A DNA stretch of 64,000 nucleotides from Phallusia fumigata (taxonomy: Eukaryota; Chordata; Ascidiacea; Phlebobranchia; Ascidiidae), in assembly GCA_008931825.1 (NCBI GenBank), contig QXVZ01016643.1, positions 28,756-92,755 on the forward strand. Direction: 5' to 3'. Every line of letters starts with the position of its first letter. Position 1 is the first letter of the stretch. The translations under genes were made by a program, and so were the position numbers. Of the stretch, positions 34,925 through 47,830 are shown piece by piece. The notes below the pieces were generated by a model. That model was given only the letters and a program-made list of their open reading frames with translations, made no database searches and had not been told where the DNA came from.

Positions 34925-35317
34925 TCGGTACAGGTGTGGCGCGATACTTTTCCCAAGGGACGCGCGGTTGTCCCTGGCCAGACGATTTATGTAAGTCACA
35001 ACGATGTTGTTGCATAGATGCGACATACAAAATATTTTTAGCGTTTCCTTTTGTTAGCTGGGATTTACGTCAGGGAGACGTAGGTTGAAATGTCAATGTT
35101 TTCTTTTCCTGTCCTTTCTGGAATGTTGATAGTTCTACGACCGATATCAGGCATGTCTGCGTCTATTTTTCAGAAAGTAGGACAGCGGCTCTCCAGCTAA
35201 AGATTGGTTAACTAGAAGCTAGTGTGTGTAAAATATCGATTGCCTTTATGTAGTGTGCAAATGCCTTGTTGGACGAATGAGTAAGACACTCAGTGGAGAG
35301 GATCGCCGCCTTAAGCC
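34925..35317 (+). other. Probable angiomotin 5' UTR with a 183 bp intron
   Basis: Downstream of the TATA box a consensus donor GTAAGTC starts at 34991, and a strong acceptor (CTATTTTTCAG) ends at 35173. Removing 34991-35173 leaves a leader of about 210 nt before the ATG at 35318. The exact transcription start is a guess from TATA spacing. Confidence 0.35.
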
Positions 35318-38300
35318 ATGACAGAACGGAACGGTGGAACTGTTCTTCACAGGTTACTTGCAGAAAAGTTTAAAAATGACGATCCGTCCACTTCTACCGG
35401 CAAAGGAGTCTTTAATTCCATATTTTCCTCTGGCCAACTACAAACAAGTACTGGGCAAGGTGGTATGACTGGTAACCAGTACAACTGCGATCCTTCCCAA
35501 ACAACTGAAAGTGACCCAGAGGCTCGCCTGGATGCTTTGTGTCGTTCAACCCTGCAACGTTCCAATGATGAAAGTTGTCAACAAACACATTCACCTGCTG
35601 CATCCTCGCGTCGTCCGCCACCGTCATACGCCGAAGCAAGATTGGAAATTACCCACACACCGGCTGAAACGCCAGATCACAACTTTTCATCTGCTATCCC
35701 GCAAATTTTGTCGCCTCGTTATCAAAAATCTCCGTCGCCATCCGCTTCCGCCGACAACAAACATTACAAGCATCCAATTAACAAACGAATGCAAGAATCC
35801 TCTAAGTCAGCTGATGCTGTCAAAGAACGAATGAAGTCAAATGGCCACCCAAAGTCAAGCAGTGGTGGCGACGAGTACTTGTATACCGACAGTCTGCGAA
35901 GTTCCGATTCATCCCGTAAAGTTCAGTTACGAGGAATACGTGGGCAAAAGAACTCGTCGGTAACCCGTTCTAGTTCTTTACACCAAAGTCAGGAGGACAA
36001 GGCACATTTTCATCGCGTATCGTTAGAAGAACAAATGTTCCTACCGTTGTCTAACGAAAAGCTAAACGCCATCCACAACTCGCCAAAACCGAACCACGAG
36101 TCGCCGAAAGGCAAATACACCACAAGCTTGTCGAACACAACAAACGCAGGCCGCAAGCCAGGCCTTAAGGAACAACGAAGATACTCAGCACATTCCAGCC
36201 CTTTTCACACCCAAAGTCCGAGATCTTCGGAAGACTCAAATGTAACAGCACAAAAACCTATGTACACGCAGGTAAGGTTTAGAAAACATGAGTGAGTTGC
36301 TGGTTTTGATTATGTTTAACGTGAAAGTTTTAATGTTAACATTTACATTTTCGATGTGTTGTTTTTGTGGTAATAATGAACTATTAGCGTTTGCGAAGTG
36401 TAAACATGCGTTTGTTGAGATTCAAATGGTTGGGGAATGTAGTTCAAGTCTGGTCCAGAACTAAACTTTTCATTAGAAGCCGGCTCTCGCGCCACACTCT
36501 GAGGGAGTACATCGTTAACTTAAGCGCTGCAGGTAGCAAAATAAACTGAATTGCAGGTTAAAGATTGGTTGATCAGTTAGAACAACAGCCTCGGGCAACT
36601 GAGCGTAACGACGGCGCGCCGCATTTTTGTGCGCTTAGCTCACGTCCTTGAAACGGCAATGACATAAGAAAAGGCAAAAAAGGAGTATATTTTTATGACT
36701 ATTTTTCGCGGTTCAAAATTGTTTGGCAAAGTTGGGCCTAATGATTTTTTGGTAAATCTTTAACGTGGATAATGTCAAGTTGTGGGATTGAAAGCTTTTT
36801 TTCCGATGACGGTTCTGAATTTGACCGTTCGGGAAGGTTATGTATTTTGACAGCCACTCGCGGTGTTTCCTTGCCAAACATCAGCGTATCCCTTCGCTGT
36901 TCGTTTTTCCCGGTTGTGACAAAACTGAAATCAAACGAGCACTTCCAAAACTAACAAAACGCATCAAGTGCGTGACCTAAGAAGGTACGGTCTTAAGGAA
37001 ACGTGGGCGGACAGCGGAAAACTAGGCCAATGTGCCGTGGGGTTTAGAACGGAATGCGGATCGCGTGGTACATTTCTGGCACGCCTGAATGAGCGGGCTT
37101 TGTGAAATCAGCTCAAGCGTGGTGTGTCAGTGCCTCCGTTCAACGACGCTGTCAGACTGCTATGTTTGTCTGCGTGAAGTTGCTGGGGTTGTTGTTGTGT
37201 TTGTTGTCTTGAAGTTGTGTCAGTTTATCCGCTAGTTGCGTTGTTATAGTATGTGAATGAGACTGCTTGCAGGACTTCGCATTTGTGGAGCCATCGATAG
37301 TTTACTGACGTTTACTTACCCCCAAGGCATCGTTCAGTTTGACAACAAACAGTTAACTATTCGAGTTCTGTCGTTTTGAGGTTCGCGCTCAAGTTACAAA
37401 CCATCGTTGTGTTGAAGCCCAGGGATTAGAGGCATGAATGTTAAGTTAAGATCGCATTCGCCAATACGCAGCAGTCAGCTTAGTTACTGACAGAACTTGG
37501 CGAGAGCTGGCAATAAACTAATTGTTGCTACAACTTGATTGCAGTCGTTCAAATTTTCGCCGCAGAACAAATGTCGACCAGATGAAAGGCTTGTGACGTC
37601 GTAAAACGATTTAAGTCGGTCAGGAATTGTTGTATCTATTCCCAATAGTATTCGTACTGATACCAATGTTTAGGGCCTGTCTAAATTGTCTGTCTTCCTG
37701 TTCTGTCGATGTAAAGAAAAGTGTGCAAAACGTAATGGCATGTCCACTGAAGTCGTGTGCAAATGTCATGTGGCAAGTCAGCCTGGGAACGTTTTTCTTT
37801 TGGCAGTTGATAGCTACTTGCTCACAAGTGGGTCCTTGTACAATATTAGGCAGTTCGCCCTGCTCAACGTCCGATGTGCCAGTTTACATAACTCAACTCG
37901 TCATCAAGCCGGTGGTAAATTCTTTGGAAGTTATCTGATTAGGGCCTTCGAAGTGAGATTATTGTCACACCTTACACGGCGAAGGGCAGCAGTTGTTGAG
38001 ACGTGCGTGGTTTCGCCAACGCCGTAAGCGATATTGGGCTTTCGCCTCGGTCGCACGATCTCACTGTGTGTAATAAGCTTACGCGCTGACTGCAGGAGGA
38101 GATTACGTTTAGAAAAATGCAACTCGGTAGATGTGCTGTGCTTTGTAGGTGCTTTATGTCGATTGTCAAATTTAGTAGTGTGTTCAAGTGGAACTTGATT
38201 TTGCTTTATTAATTTGGTTTGAGAAGAGTTAGCTGCTGAATTTAAACATTTGTACGCGCGTGTGCGCCTAGTTTTCTCTGTAGTGCTATACAGTCAACAC

Positions 38301-41300
38301 GAGTTTTGCTATAGCTTAATTTATGATGTTTCGTTGCAGTGCTACAGGAAATTAGCATTCAACTTAAACGTTGGTATCTTGATCTAACTTCTAGGTTGGA
38401 GCGAATCAGAGCAGCGATTCATCTAATCCTGAACTTCATGCAAACGGTGTTTCAAGCAATATGCCGCAAACCCCCACGGCCAACCCAAACACGACATTTA
38501 TGCGCAATCAGGCAGCTACGCCAAACATGCATGGGCATTATTACCAGCCAATTGGCATGATGGGACAGAGCCAATCAGCGACACCTACGCATGTACAACT
38601 GATAAATACTCAGTCACCACCAAGAAGGCCGCCACCTCCCTACCCTGCTGGTATGATGGGCTTGGAACAAGTAGCAGTCCAACAGCAGGAAGACGCCTCC
38701 ACATGGCAACCTCAGAGGCCAAACTCATTGGCACTTGGGCAACCATGCAAGAAGAAAGGCAATTCGTAAGTAGAATATTTGTTGCGCTGTGTGGACGCCT
38801 GAAAGTTCTTCTGCTTCAATATTTTTTAAAAATGAGTCAGTTTATATATTATACGCTACCAACGATATTGCTAACAGCTCATTGTTTGGTTTCATGTTTC
38901 AGGTGCGGAAGTGCGCTGAATAGTCCCACGGTCACGTCTCCTACGACAATTCCCAACTCGTTTCCTGGAACTCCGATGCGTGGAACACCGTTCTACAGTG
39001 CGAACAAGGAATCGCCGTATACCACACCTGGCTTTCAGCAGCATTACCAAGCACCAATAAACACTACACCCAACAATCTGCCTCATCAACGACAAACCAG
39101 CAACGGAAACGGCAACGGAAACGGCAACGGACAGTATTTGACCAGGACAAATAGCGGTCGTAACGTGCTAATGCAAGGAACCTCGTCGTCTTCGTCATCC
39201 TCAACGGCAACCGCTGTCAGCACCCCCAACTACCAAGAAATGCCAGGTTTTCCTGAGGTGTCTCACCGCAGTCCTGTCCTGCCCAATGCCAACACGTACA
39301 GTATACAGAACCCTCCCAGCTCCAACTATTTGCAAGACGCGTTTGTGCCGGTCACAAATGGAGTCAGTGTAAGTAAGAGCGACAGCATGAACAGCGGAAC
39401 GAGTACCACCAGCAGCGGGGCAAGCAGGATAGCCAGGCGCCGCAAACGAAACAGCAGTTCCAAGGGAAATAGTTACCAGACTAACACAAGCAGCAGTGGG
39501 AGTAGCAGTAACAGTGGAAGTCGGCCAAACAGCAATGCCGATCTTACTGACCGACTCTTGGTGGAAAACGAAAACTTGTCGGTGCAACTTCAAACTTATC
39601 AGATGAAGCTGAAGAGGTTTGAAACGGTACGTGTCCATTTTTAAACAGAACTTTCGTGATTGATTTTATTAACGTTTGTACCGCAGTTTGGCAAAGCGTT
39701 AAAGTCTGATATTCACAGTTAGTTGCGTTTTAGATACAAGCGGAGCTTCAGAGAATAACCGAAGAGCATCACGCCCTTTACCTTTCAGCGAACAAGCGCG
39801 AAGCTCTGGAGAGCGAATTAAAGAACAAACTCAATGCCAAAATCAACCGACTGGAACAGGAAAAGCAGACCCTGGAAAGTATGTGTACGGTTTATACAGC
39901 GTTTTACGGTTCAACGAATCCGTAACGAAAGTGTAGCAGGGAATTGACGAATTCCTAGCGCAAAAATAACCAGCGTGCGTTACATTAAACATTTGAGCAA
40001 GAAATAATTATTTTTTGAAAAGAAAAGGTTCCATTGGACATGTATGCTTTTGCCAAAAATGTATCCGGACTTAGTGCGCCAATTAGTCTGGCGACAATGT
40101 AAGAGCTGTGAAATTTGATGCCCAGATAAATTTGTCGGTTCAACAGGGAGACTTAACCTCGCACATTCCGCGACGAGTGCCCAAATTCAGCAAACGCCGA
40201 GCTCAGTTAAGCGTTAAGTTATTCCTTGCCGACATTTTGGGGATTATAACTACACGAAAGGGAGATGGTAATTAGGAGCGTTCCCTTAATAAAATCCCGC
40301 ACATCCGTATTAACGGTAACTATCAAAAAATCCCCTGACATTAAATAGTGTCGGATTTTGTACGTTTAACGTCGCGTTAAGGCGTAACATTAAAAATTAC
40401 ACACCAATTAGTGACCACAACTAGCTGGTAATTGCCTATGAACCTAATAATTCGTCCACACTTGTAATATAATCATACAAACGTGACGAATAGCCTGTGC
40501 TGCTTTTTTACTATTTAAGGTGTAGCAATACGGAGAAGTGTCAAAACCTGTGTTGTTTTAAAAAAACAACCATGTAGAGTCTAGTTTTCGAAAGACTGCA
40601 CTGTCTTTAAAGTCCCTGGTAAAATGATTAACTTGACCTTATTTGCAATGTTACAAAATGTTGAAATCTGATTTGTCGAGTCTTGTTTTTACCACAAGTC
40701 TGTAGCTTGTTTTTACCACAAGACTTCAATTTGTACAAAATACGCTTTTAGTGTGGTGTGTCAGATTCATGAAATTTCTGTCTGCTTAACTTGACGCAGT
40801 GTTGCATCAAACAAGACAATTTGTTTGAAGCACTGTTCAAAATAAAAAATAAAAAAAAGCAAAAATTTACTTTGTACAAATTGAAGTAATGCTAAATGTT
40901 GGTTGTTCCTTTAAACATATAAAGGTGCTGCTAATTCTGTTTATTCGGTCGTGACTTGCGCAGTGTCTGCTCAGGAACGCTTATCACAGAACCACTAGTG
41001 GGTCTTCTATAAATGTACCGCCTTGCAGTTGTTCGTTATCGTCAGTGGTCACAACTAAGTGCCTGTGTGTTGTGACGCAACAAAGTCCAAAATATTGCCA
41101 CATACGTGACATTCCTGACACTGTGATCTTGATGACAACTACAAATTGCAACGCTACGCAATTTAAAATTAAATCGTCAGTAGTTTGTGATATCAATGTT
41201 CAAGTATAGCGTCACAAGCTTGTAATGGCACAAGAATCTGCGGTTTAATAACACGATCGTCGACAGTTTAAAGTGAATTTTTGCGGTTTGTTTTTCCACC

Positions 41301-44300
41301 AGTGAATCACTGTTGTGTCGTAGTGCTTTTTCTACACCCAGGCGAAGGTAATTTGTTAAAAAACAAACCGCGCTGTTAAAAATATTTGCTTTGCCATGCT
41401 CTGATAGTACCTGCTAGTGCACATTCTTTGCGTGGCGGTATGCTGTGCTGAGAGTGCTGCCTTGGCCCCTTGGAGGGAAGGTAATAAAATTTGACTACAC
41501 AAGACCACGCGAACAAACACGAAAGGAATTCACCTATTGTTGTACCACGGACTGTTGTGACTGTTGAAAACAAGAGTTAGAAACTTGTTGGTATATGAAT
41601 CGTCTGGCCTCATTCCAAACAACACTTAAAAACGCAGCGGTTAGTTAAAGAATGCGAGATATATTTTCAACAGCAAGTGACAAACCTGTAATGCCACCAC
41701 CACCACCAGTACAACCGTTATCAGATTAAATTAACATGCAAGTATTGTTTAGGTAAAGTTCTTGTAATGACGGGCGATTTAAAGGCCATCAATCTTTCCT
41801 CTAAAGACGACGAGGCCGCCAAAGAACGGAATATTATGCAGCTCATCGATTCGCAAAGTATGTGGGTTTTCTGTTTATTGCATCGTAAGTTACCATTAGC
41901 AAATTTATTCAGCACTCAGGAATGTTGTTGTCTAGTTGATAATGGATGGTGTTGGATAACATAGACGAACGTTGTCGAAACACAGAATCACTCGTGGAAT
42001 TTTAATTGCATCTTGCCGACAATTTAAGGTGTTCCAACAATTGGCTTGAGTCGTGTTTATCGGTCGAACAACAATCCGCCCAGTTACGTATAAATTGTTA
42101 AGCAGGCACCTGCGTTGCCTCACGAAGTGCGATTGACTACAATTATAAGCTCAAACCGCCAATAACTCGTGCGAATTCGAATTGGGTTGTGTTTAGACAG
42201 ACTGTCCTCTGTGTATGTGTAATTAAAACGCGTTTGCGCGTCGCCCGCCCAAGTGCCACCTCAGTTTTGTCTTCCTGTTCTGCTTTGCTTCAGTTGTAAT
42301 GAAGGGCATAAAAGCGGCAGCATCCGCTGTTGATAAAGAAGCCATTGACGCTACATAGCTACACCAGCCAAACTTCTGTACAAACTGTTTAGACTTCGGA
42401 TGTCATTTTGGTGCTCGCATATGCCGGGGGACCAAAAAAATGTTCAAACAAGGTGCATGTAATTGTACCAGCGCTCAATTCCGATGTCAATTTCTCCTCC
42501 ATTTTCGTGCTATGATTTGGCGCTCAGCTTTCGCATCCTCGGCATTCTTTCACGACTTCGGAGCTTTGGGCATTGGTGTGTAGTAGGGATTAGGCGACTT
42601 AGTTTTTCGCACTACACATTCAGCAATAATCCAGTACCATTTTAACGTATTAAATGCCAATGACATTAGTGGTCACCTTGTTTGAGGAATCGCGTTTCGT
42701 CGGCTGTCAGAATGCGTCACAGCGCTACGTCACACGTGAATTGTTCGCGGTCGAGGACGAATTTTCAGCCGGAAAAAGTTTGCGTTGTCGTGGCCATAGC
42801 TGAGCGTGTTGTCATTCAAATCCCTTTGGGTATATTTTGTAAACGAAACGCGACGTCTAGACACAGGGAGAAATCATAGCCAGGTGAAAATCAGGCGGAA
42901 TTTCCCGAGCTTCGTAGCAAAAGAATTGCCAAAAAAAGCTATTACGTCAAATGATATGATACCCCGTTTTTTGTTTCGTGTTCTTAATGCAGACAGTAAT
43001 CAAAACGCGCTCAGCACTTTCTTGCTACTCGAGAAGACGTGACGCGTGTGTTTTTGCGTTTTCTTGCGGGCTAAAACGTTTTGTTTTGTGGCGCAGATCG
43101 AAAGTTTGCGGAAAAGGAGCGGCAGCTTCAAGAGGAATTGGAGGAATGTAGGGAACGGCTTTCTGAGCAGGACGTTGAAATTGACCTCTTATCATCCTCG
43201 CTGTCGAAGGCAGAAGCCACTATTACCTGTTTTAAGGTATGCATTATGAATCATTTGTCAGTGGTTTTGGTGAGTTTGAACAATATTCAACCGGTTGGCA
43301 ACTCATGTTTTTGTGTACAATTTACCTAAAAAAGGAAATTTTAATTTTTTTAATTTCATGTTTCTTGTGGCAAAAAAGTGATGTAGCAATGGTGTTTTGT
43401 ACTCCATTAAAATACTATCGTTTGAAATCACCAAATTGTCGTCCCGATTACACTGAGTGAATCACCTTTCGGGAATTGAAATATTACTGAACACTGTCCA
43501 TTCCCTTTATATAGGAGAAGTTCTTACAATCGACCGAGGTGGACACTCACACTGAGCAGCTCTCAGAGCGGCTAACTACCCTGCAAAAGATCATAGAAGA
43601 AAGACAGGACGTCGAGAGCGAATTGCGGGACAGACTTAAACGACAGTTGCTTCAGGTAAAAATTGCAGGAATGTTTGCGGATCAGTGCCGATGAATAACT
43701 GTGTTTAACAAGATACTCCACTCGAAATAATGACCAAACAGCTTTTACCACCATTCCTCCGGATGGGTCGTATTCAACGATTTTAGGCCATTTGAAAAAA
43801 ACACATTCCTAAAATTTACCACAGTGCGGTTTGTTAAAAAGATAAAAAAATAGGTTTTCCATCAATGCTTAACAAATGGCATGCGAGTATAGCGTAACTG
43901 TGCCACAAAAGTTGGTTGAAAGAATATCAAAAACATGGAACTTAATTGCAACTCATTGTTTCCGTATTGTGTAAACTAAAACATTTTTTTCCGATTTTGA
44001 AGCAAACAAATAGCCGGATTTTGAATATTGTTTTCATTAACTTTATTATGCACCCAAAGATTAAGATTTGTGTGCAAACTATACAATAAAATATATGTGC
44101 ATAATCGCGAGCATAAAAGTAGAATGAGTGTCATGCAAATATGCAATATTGGCGAAAGATTCGAACCTTGTTTACTTTAGGATTCAAATCTTGGAAATGT
44201 AAAATTATACATCAATGTACAGATTTGCCATGATAGCTGACCTGCACCAGCTAATTCCAGCCAATAAACTCAAACCATTTGTTTGCAGCGGCCTCTTCGA

Positions 44301-45497
44301 TCCACATCCTCCAACGACGAGGGAATAAGCGAAATGGATGCCGCCGCCGAAGCGCCGGGTTCCGGTTTTGTGGACTTGTTTAACAACCGGGAGAGTCAAA
44401 TGCTGGGCGTCAAAGCCGAAATGTTAAAGGTACCAGTTAACCAGCAAATTGACTATGCGTCGTAAAATTAAGTGAGCATCTGGACTTACTTATTAACTTT
44501 CTCGCCGGGATTTCGGGCTGTAAAACTCATGTGGCTGTGGGAATTTCTTGTCTTGTTCGGTTACCAAGTGCGTCTTACACAAATCAGTTTTTTTGGACAA
44601 CTTTTGTTGGTGCGCAATTAGTGTGTCCCAATTAAATATTTGTAAAATCATCTTCTAGTGCACTGCTTACCTGATAAACCCTTGCCTTCGTTATATTTTT
44701 GCCCAAATTATGTTGCAATTATATTAAATCCTACTGGAAGGGTATCAATGCCCTGTACAAGCGCACCATATGACCGCGTGCAATAAAGGGTCGCACGCAC
44801 ATTTCCTAGTTTGTACGGTTCTAACCTGATTTTGTTTCTACAGTGGCAGCACATGTACTTGGAGCAAGGTTTATTACAGCACGTGCAGACCAGCGGAAGT
44901 GCAAAAGTGATGGGCAGCCGCACCAAGATCTACAAAGCTCTGCGCAACCACCGACACACGATCTCGGATCCGGGTTTTGACAAGATCAGCATCGTCCAGT
45001 GTTCACTTCCGTCGACGCTCGGCGGCTTCACACAACGTCAGCGAAACACTCCACAAAGCGACGCCAAAGCGACGCCAGTCAAAAATAACTCCGCTTTGGA
45101 TTTGTCGGACGCCGCGCAACAGGAAGCTTCGTGTCACCGCGAAACTGCCAAACAATCCGCCGATCGCATCGACTGCGCTTGTCAAACTCCCGACGGCGAC
45201 TGGGCTTCAGAAAAAGCCGCGCCGGTTGCTAGTCAATGCGATCACGCCAGTTCCCAGTGCGGTACTGGACGATCTGGGACAGGACGAAACAGCATGATTG
45301 AAACCGAACCGTCCGAGGGTTACCATTCGCAACAGTCGTCAGGATCGCCGACACCCAACACTGAAAAGTCATCGGTGCATTTCCCAACACCAGGCGACTA
45401 CAGTGTGTCGGCGAGCACCACGCCTTTGCGGGAAATCTCCAGTGGCGCCATTAGACGAAATCGCTCTGCGGATGTTCTCCAATCTTTGAACGTGTAA
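35318..45497 (+). CDS. AMOT: Angiomotin family scaffold protein, 9 coding exons
   Basis: Exons 35318-36271, 38395-38765, 38903-39626, 39734-39878, 41753-41857, 43097-43236, 43515-43655, 44289-44429 and 44844-45497 give 1124 residues. Angiomotins bind YAP/TAZ, actin and Crumbs-complex proteins at junctions and restrain YAP in Hippo signalling. The N-terminus has the family TVLHRLLAEKF-like motif. PPSY (101-104) and PPPY (398-401) are PPxY motifs for YAP WW domains. A coiled coil runs from about 657 to 870, including QRITEEHHALYLSANKREAL, close to vertebrate angiomotins. The C-terminal exon has the conserved WQHMYLEQ and a Ser/Thr-rich tail ending LNV, a hydrophobic-x-hydrophobic end like the vertebrate PDZ ligand YLI. 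HFHRVS (230-235) sits where vertebrates have the LATS site HVRSLS, but the -3 arginine is missing. A candidate polyadenylation signal lies at 46514-46519. Confidence 0.93.
39101..39130 (+). repeat. Coding hexanucleotide repeat in angiomotin exon 3
   Basis: Five 6-base units alternate CAACGG and AAACGG, encoding an Asn-Gly repeat in the low-complexity region between the second PPxY motif and the coiled coil. Such repeats often vary in length between alleles. Confidence 0.8.
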
Positions 45498-46069
45498 ACC
45501 ACCACCCTGGACGTAACACTTGCGCAATTGCCCTTTAACATCAACTTGTTCATTATTTTCTATTAGCCACATTTACTAACGATCGCCAGCAGCCACTCGT
45601 GCGCAAAAACTACACGCTGGTGTTTTTAAATCTCGCTGTTTCATTCACTTCTTCGCTGATTGACCTTTTGCGAAACTGCGTCACCACCGCTTCTTGGTGA
45701 CACATCTGCCCGGCGACCACACACAAGCACACATGAGTTCGAAAGTGTTAGCAGCGAACGTACCTCATATTCTATAGAAACCGTCTTTCTTGTTTTTTTA
45801 CCATCGGGCTCGTTATGTGCAATGCATTGTCGTTCGCCAAGCAACTACAACCAGTTGCCGTCAACGCGTTTGGATTACCGTTTGCAGTTCACGCATTGTT
45901 TTATTTTTTGCATCTTTTACCCGCTAATTTACGAAAAGGCTTTCGACTTGCTTGCCACGGTTCGTGCTCCGTGATTTGCTTTGTTGTTTAGTGGTACTTT
46001 TCTTCGTTTGATACCATTTTTGTACGCGGTTCTTGCCAACAGACGTCGCTTATTTGAAGGTCGCTGTTC

Positions 46070-46342
46070 TTAAGACCTCAAGGTTAGCTCTTTTTTGTTT
46101 AAAACGACCACAGGTGTATTACATACTAGGCCGCGTGTAGTGCGCCTAAAGAAACGCTGGTATGTCGGTTGATTGACATCGTAGTCTTGAATGCATAAAC
46201 GATACAGCTTTACGACAGGAATTTGGCCGGCCAAATTGTATGTGAACGGTTTGTCCTCGAATGTGTTTCTCTCTCGCCTCAGCAAGTAGATTATCCGTCT
46301 TATGTCGTCTTGCGACAGTTCCAGTTTGCGTCCAGTGCTCAC
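46070..46342 (-). CDS. Unidentified antisense ORF, possible 3' exon of a minus-strand gene
   Basis: The ORF has no ATG; it opens at GTG. The frame stays open upstream to an acceptor-like CTAG followed by CAAAAG near 46370, so it could be a terminal exon of about 100 codons. Its composition is protein-like and charged (for example SQDDIRRIIYLLRRER), and it ends TLRS. No family was recognised and no upstream exon was found before RP9. It lies antisense to the probable angiomotin 3' UTR, so chance is a serious alternative. Confidence 0.2.
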   Translation of the reverse strand: MSTGRKLELSQDDIRRIIYLLRRERNTFEDKPFTYNLAGQIPVVKLYRLCIQDYDVNQPTYQRFFRRTTRGLVCNTPVVVLNKKELTLRS

Positions 46343-46513
46343 CTCATTTACGGGACTATAAGACTTTTGCTAGTATCACCTACACATGCCGGCAGTGTGA
46401 CACATCAAAAACTCAAGTGTTATTTCGACTTGCGACAAGTATTTTAACCTTGTCGTTATTTTCCTCCCATGTTGGTTGTTTTGATTGTTTTACGCCGCTT
46501 AAGTTCTCGTATC

Positions 46514-46519
46514 AATAAA
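46514..46519 (+). terminator. Candidate angiomotin polyadenylation signal AATAAA
   Basis: This is an AATAAA I noted about 1.0 kb after the angiomotin stop codon. Confidence 0.4.
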
Positions 46520-47629
46520 CCAAGCAAAACATCTTTTTGCATTTTGATGCAGTAGCTAGAAGTCTAATCTAATCTATCAGCGATCTACAGTTTACGGTAA
46601 TAAGTTACCCAATGTTTATTATCATGTCGAATACCAGGTGCATGTCGGAAGCACGGCAACGAAAAAGGCAGATTGCGGGTGGTTACGTAAGGCTTCCAGG
46701 AAAATTTCGTCCGAAATGCGTTAAAAAATGCTTCACCGTCTTTGGTGCGGCCTAATTAAAATTCCAAGCATTTTTATCTTGCCACCACCATTTTGCTCGA
46801 GCGAGGCTGCTGAAGGAGCGATGATTATCTGAGCACAGATCCAAGCCAAAACTAGAAAGTTCCGGTAAGGTATGCGGGCGGAAGAACAAAAAACCTGGCG
46901 CAGACATTCAGTCTGTTACGTAGTTTTTTATTACTGGACCTACTAAATTTCAAAAATAATTCTCAAACACTACTTTACGATGTAAAAGCTTAAGGTTTCC
47001 CGGTTGATTGGGTGATACCAGATATACAATGTTTACACTAGTTATTCGCATCTGCACGGGGGAATGAATTTTCTATGCTTGTTTATTCTATATCGCACTA
47101 GCAAAGGTTTTAAAACAAATTACATTTTTACTGTTTTTGCACTTCAGGCCAAATCAGTGGCCTAAAGTCGTACAAGAACGCCCACCAAGTAGGCTTTAAA
47201 AGTGCCAAGCTTGAATTGAATTTCTACGGTTTTTTTTTAATACGGGATGGAGTTAAATATTCGAACGCATATGTATTTTAAACTTGTTATTGTGGATAAC
47301 AAAGTTTTACTGTAGTCTACTTCGGTGCCCAACTAAGTCCGTTGTAAATATATCGCAGGTCAAAAGTCCGTTATTTTGCTGGAAACCAACCTGCCAAACA
47401 GGCTTTGTATTAGCACGCAAATTCAATTGCGTCGTAAACTTGTAAGTAACCAGATGTTCCTTTTCTTGCGGATCGAAGCACTCTGCCCTTTAATGAGGGT
47501 TCAATTGTCTTGTTTTTTTAATGTCAAACCCGAATCGTAAACACAGGCATAATCAAATCAGACGAATGTGCTTCTCAAGCCGTCTGTTACGTAATTTCAA
47601 CAGAATTTTTATCCAGCGATTTTACATGT

Positions 47630-47830
47630 TTCGGATGTTTTCATGTTCTTTCAGCGGGTTGGAAACTTGGGATGCTCTCGAGTAGGAATCCTGACATCTA
47701 AAAATGGGTCGAGCGCCTTTGATAATTTTTTTTACGAGGTTCGAACCCGGAACCTGCTTAAACTGGAAACCCATTATATTTTTGTTTTGTACGTGGGGCG
47801 TGCGGCTTAGACCAGTCGGCAAACTTCTCG
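47630..47830 (-). mobile_element. tRNA-derived SINE-like element with pol III A and B boxes
   Basis: On the minus strand GCCGACTGGTCTAAGCC (47820-47804) resembles the A-box region of tRNA-Leu (TGGCCGAGTGGTCTAAGGC). GGGTTCGAACC (47748-47738) matches the B box GGTTCGANTCC. About 55 nt separate them, as expected for a tRNA with a long variable arm. The T-stem pairs at only 4 of 5 positions and no good anticodon arm or acceptor stem is visible, so it is not a working tRNA gene. A tail of about 100 nt follows the B box. Element ends and target duplication were not found, so the boundaries are approximate. Confidence 0.5.

Larger units (their letters stand above)
29651..35317. other. Divergent intergenic region between MCM7 and angiomotin
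   Basis: This 5.7 kb region separates the two 5' ends. It holds an E2F site (31226-31234), a GTACG-rich repeat (about 31760-32165), a GC-richer patch (about 32740-33130), a CpG-rich stretch (about 34560-34620), an orphan minus-strand exon-like segment (34645-34708) and the probable angiomotin promoter and 5' UTR. Two adjacent + ORFs at 30486-30963 show no recognised similarity. Confidence 0.6.

Noticed and set aside
38339-38560. Using the acceptor at 38339 for angiomotin exon 2
   Set aside because: It puts the conserved PPPY frame out of phase and meets stops. The acceptor ending at 38394 keeps phase and reads into the PPPY region.
47730-47828. Functional tRNA-Leu gene
   Set aside because: The A and B boxes are present but the acceptor stem and anticodon arm do not pair; a SINE or pseudogene is more likely.
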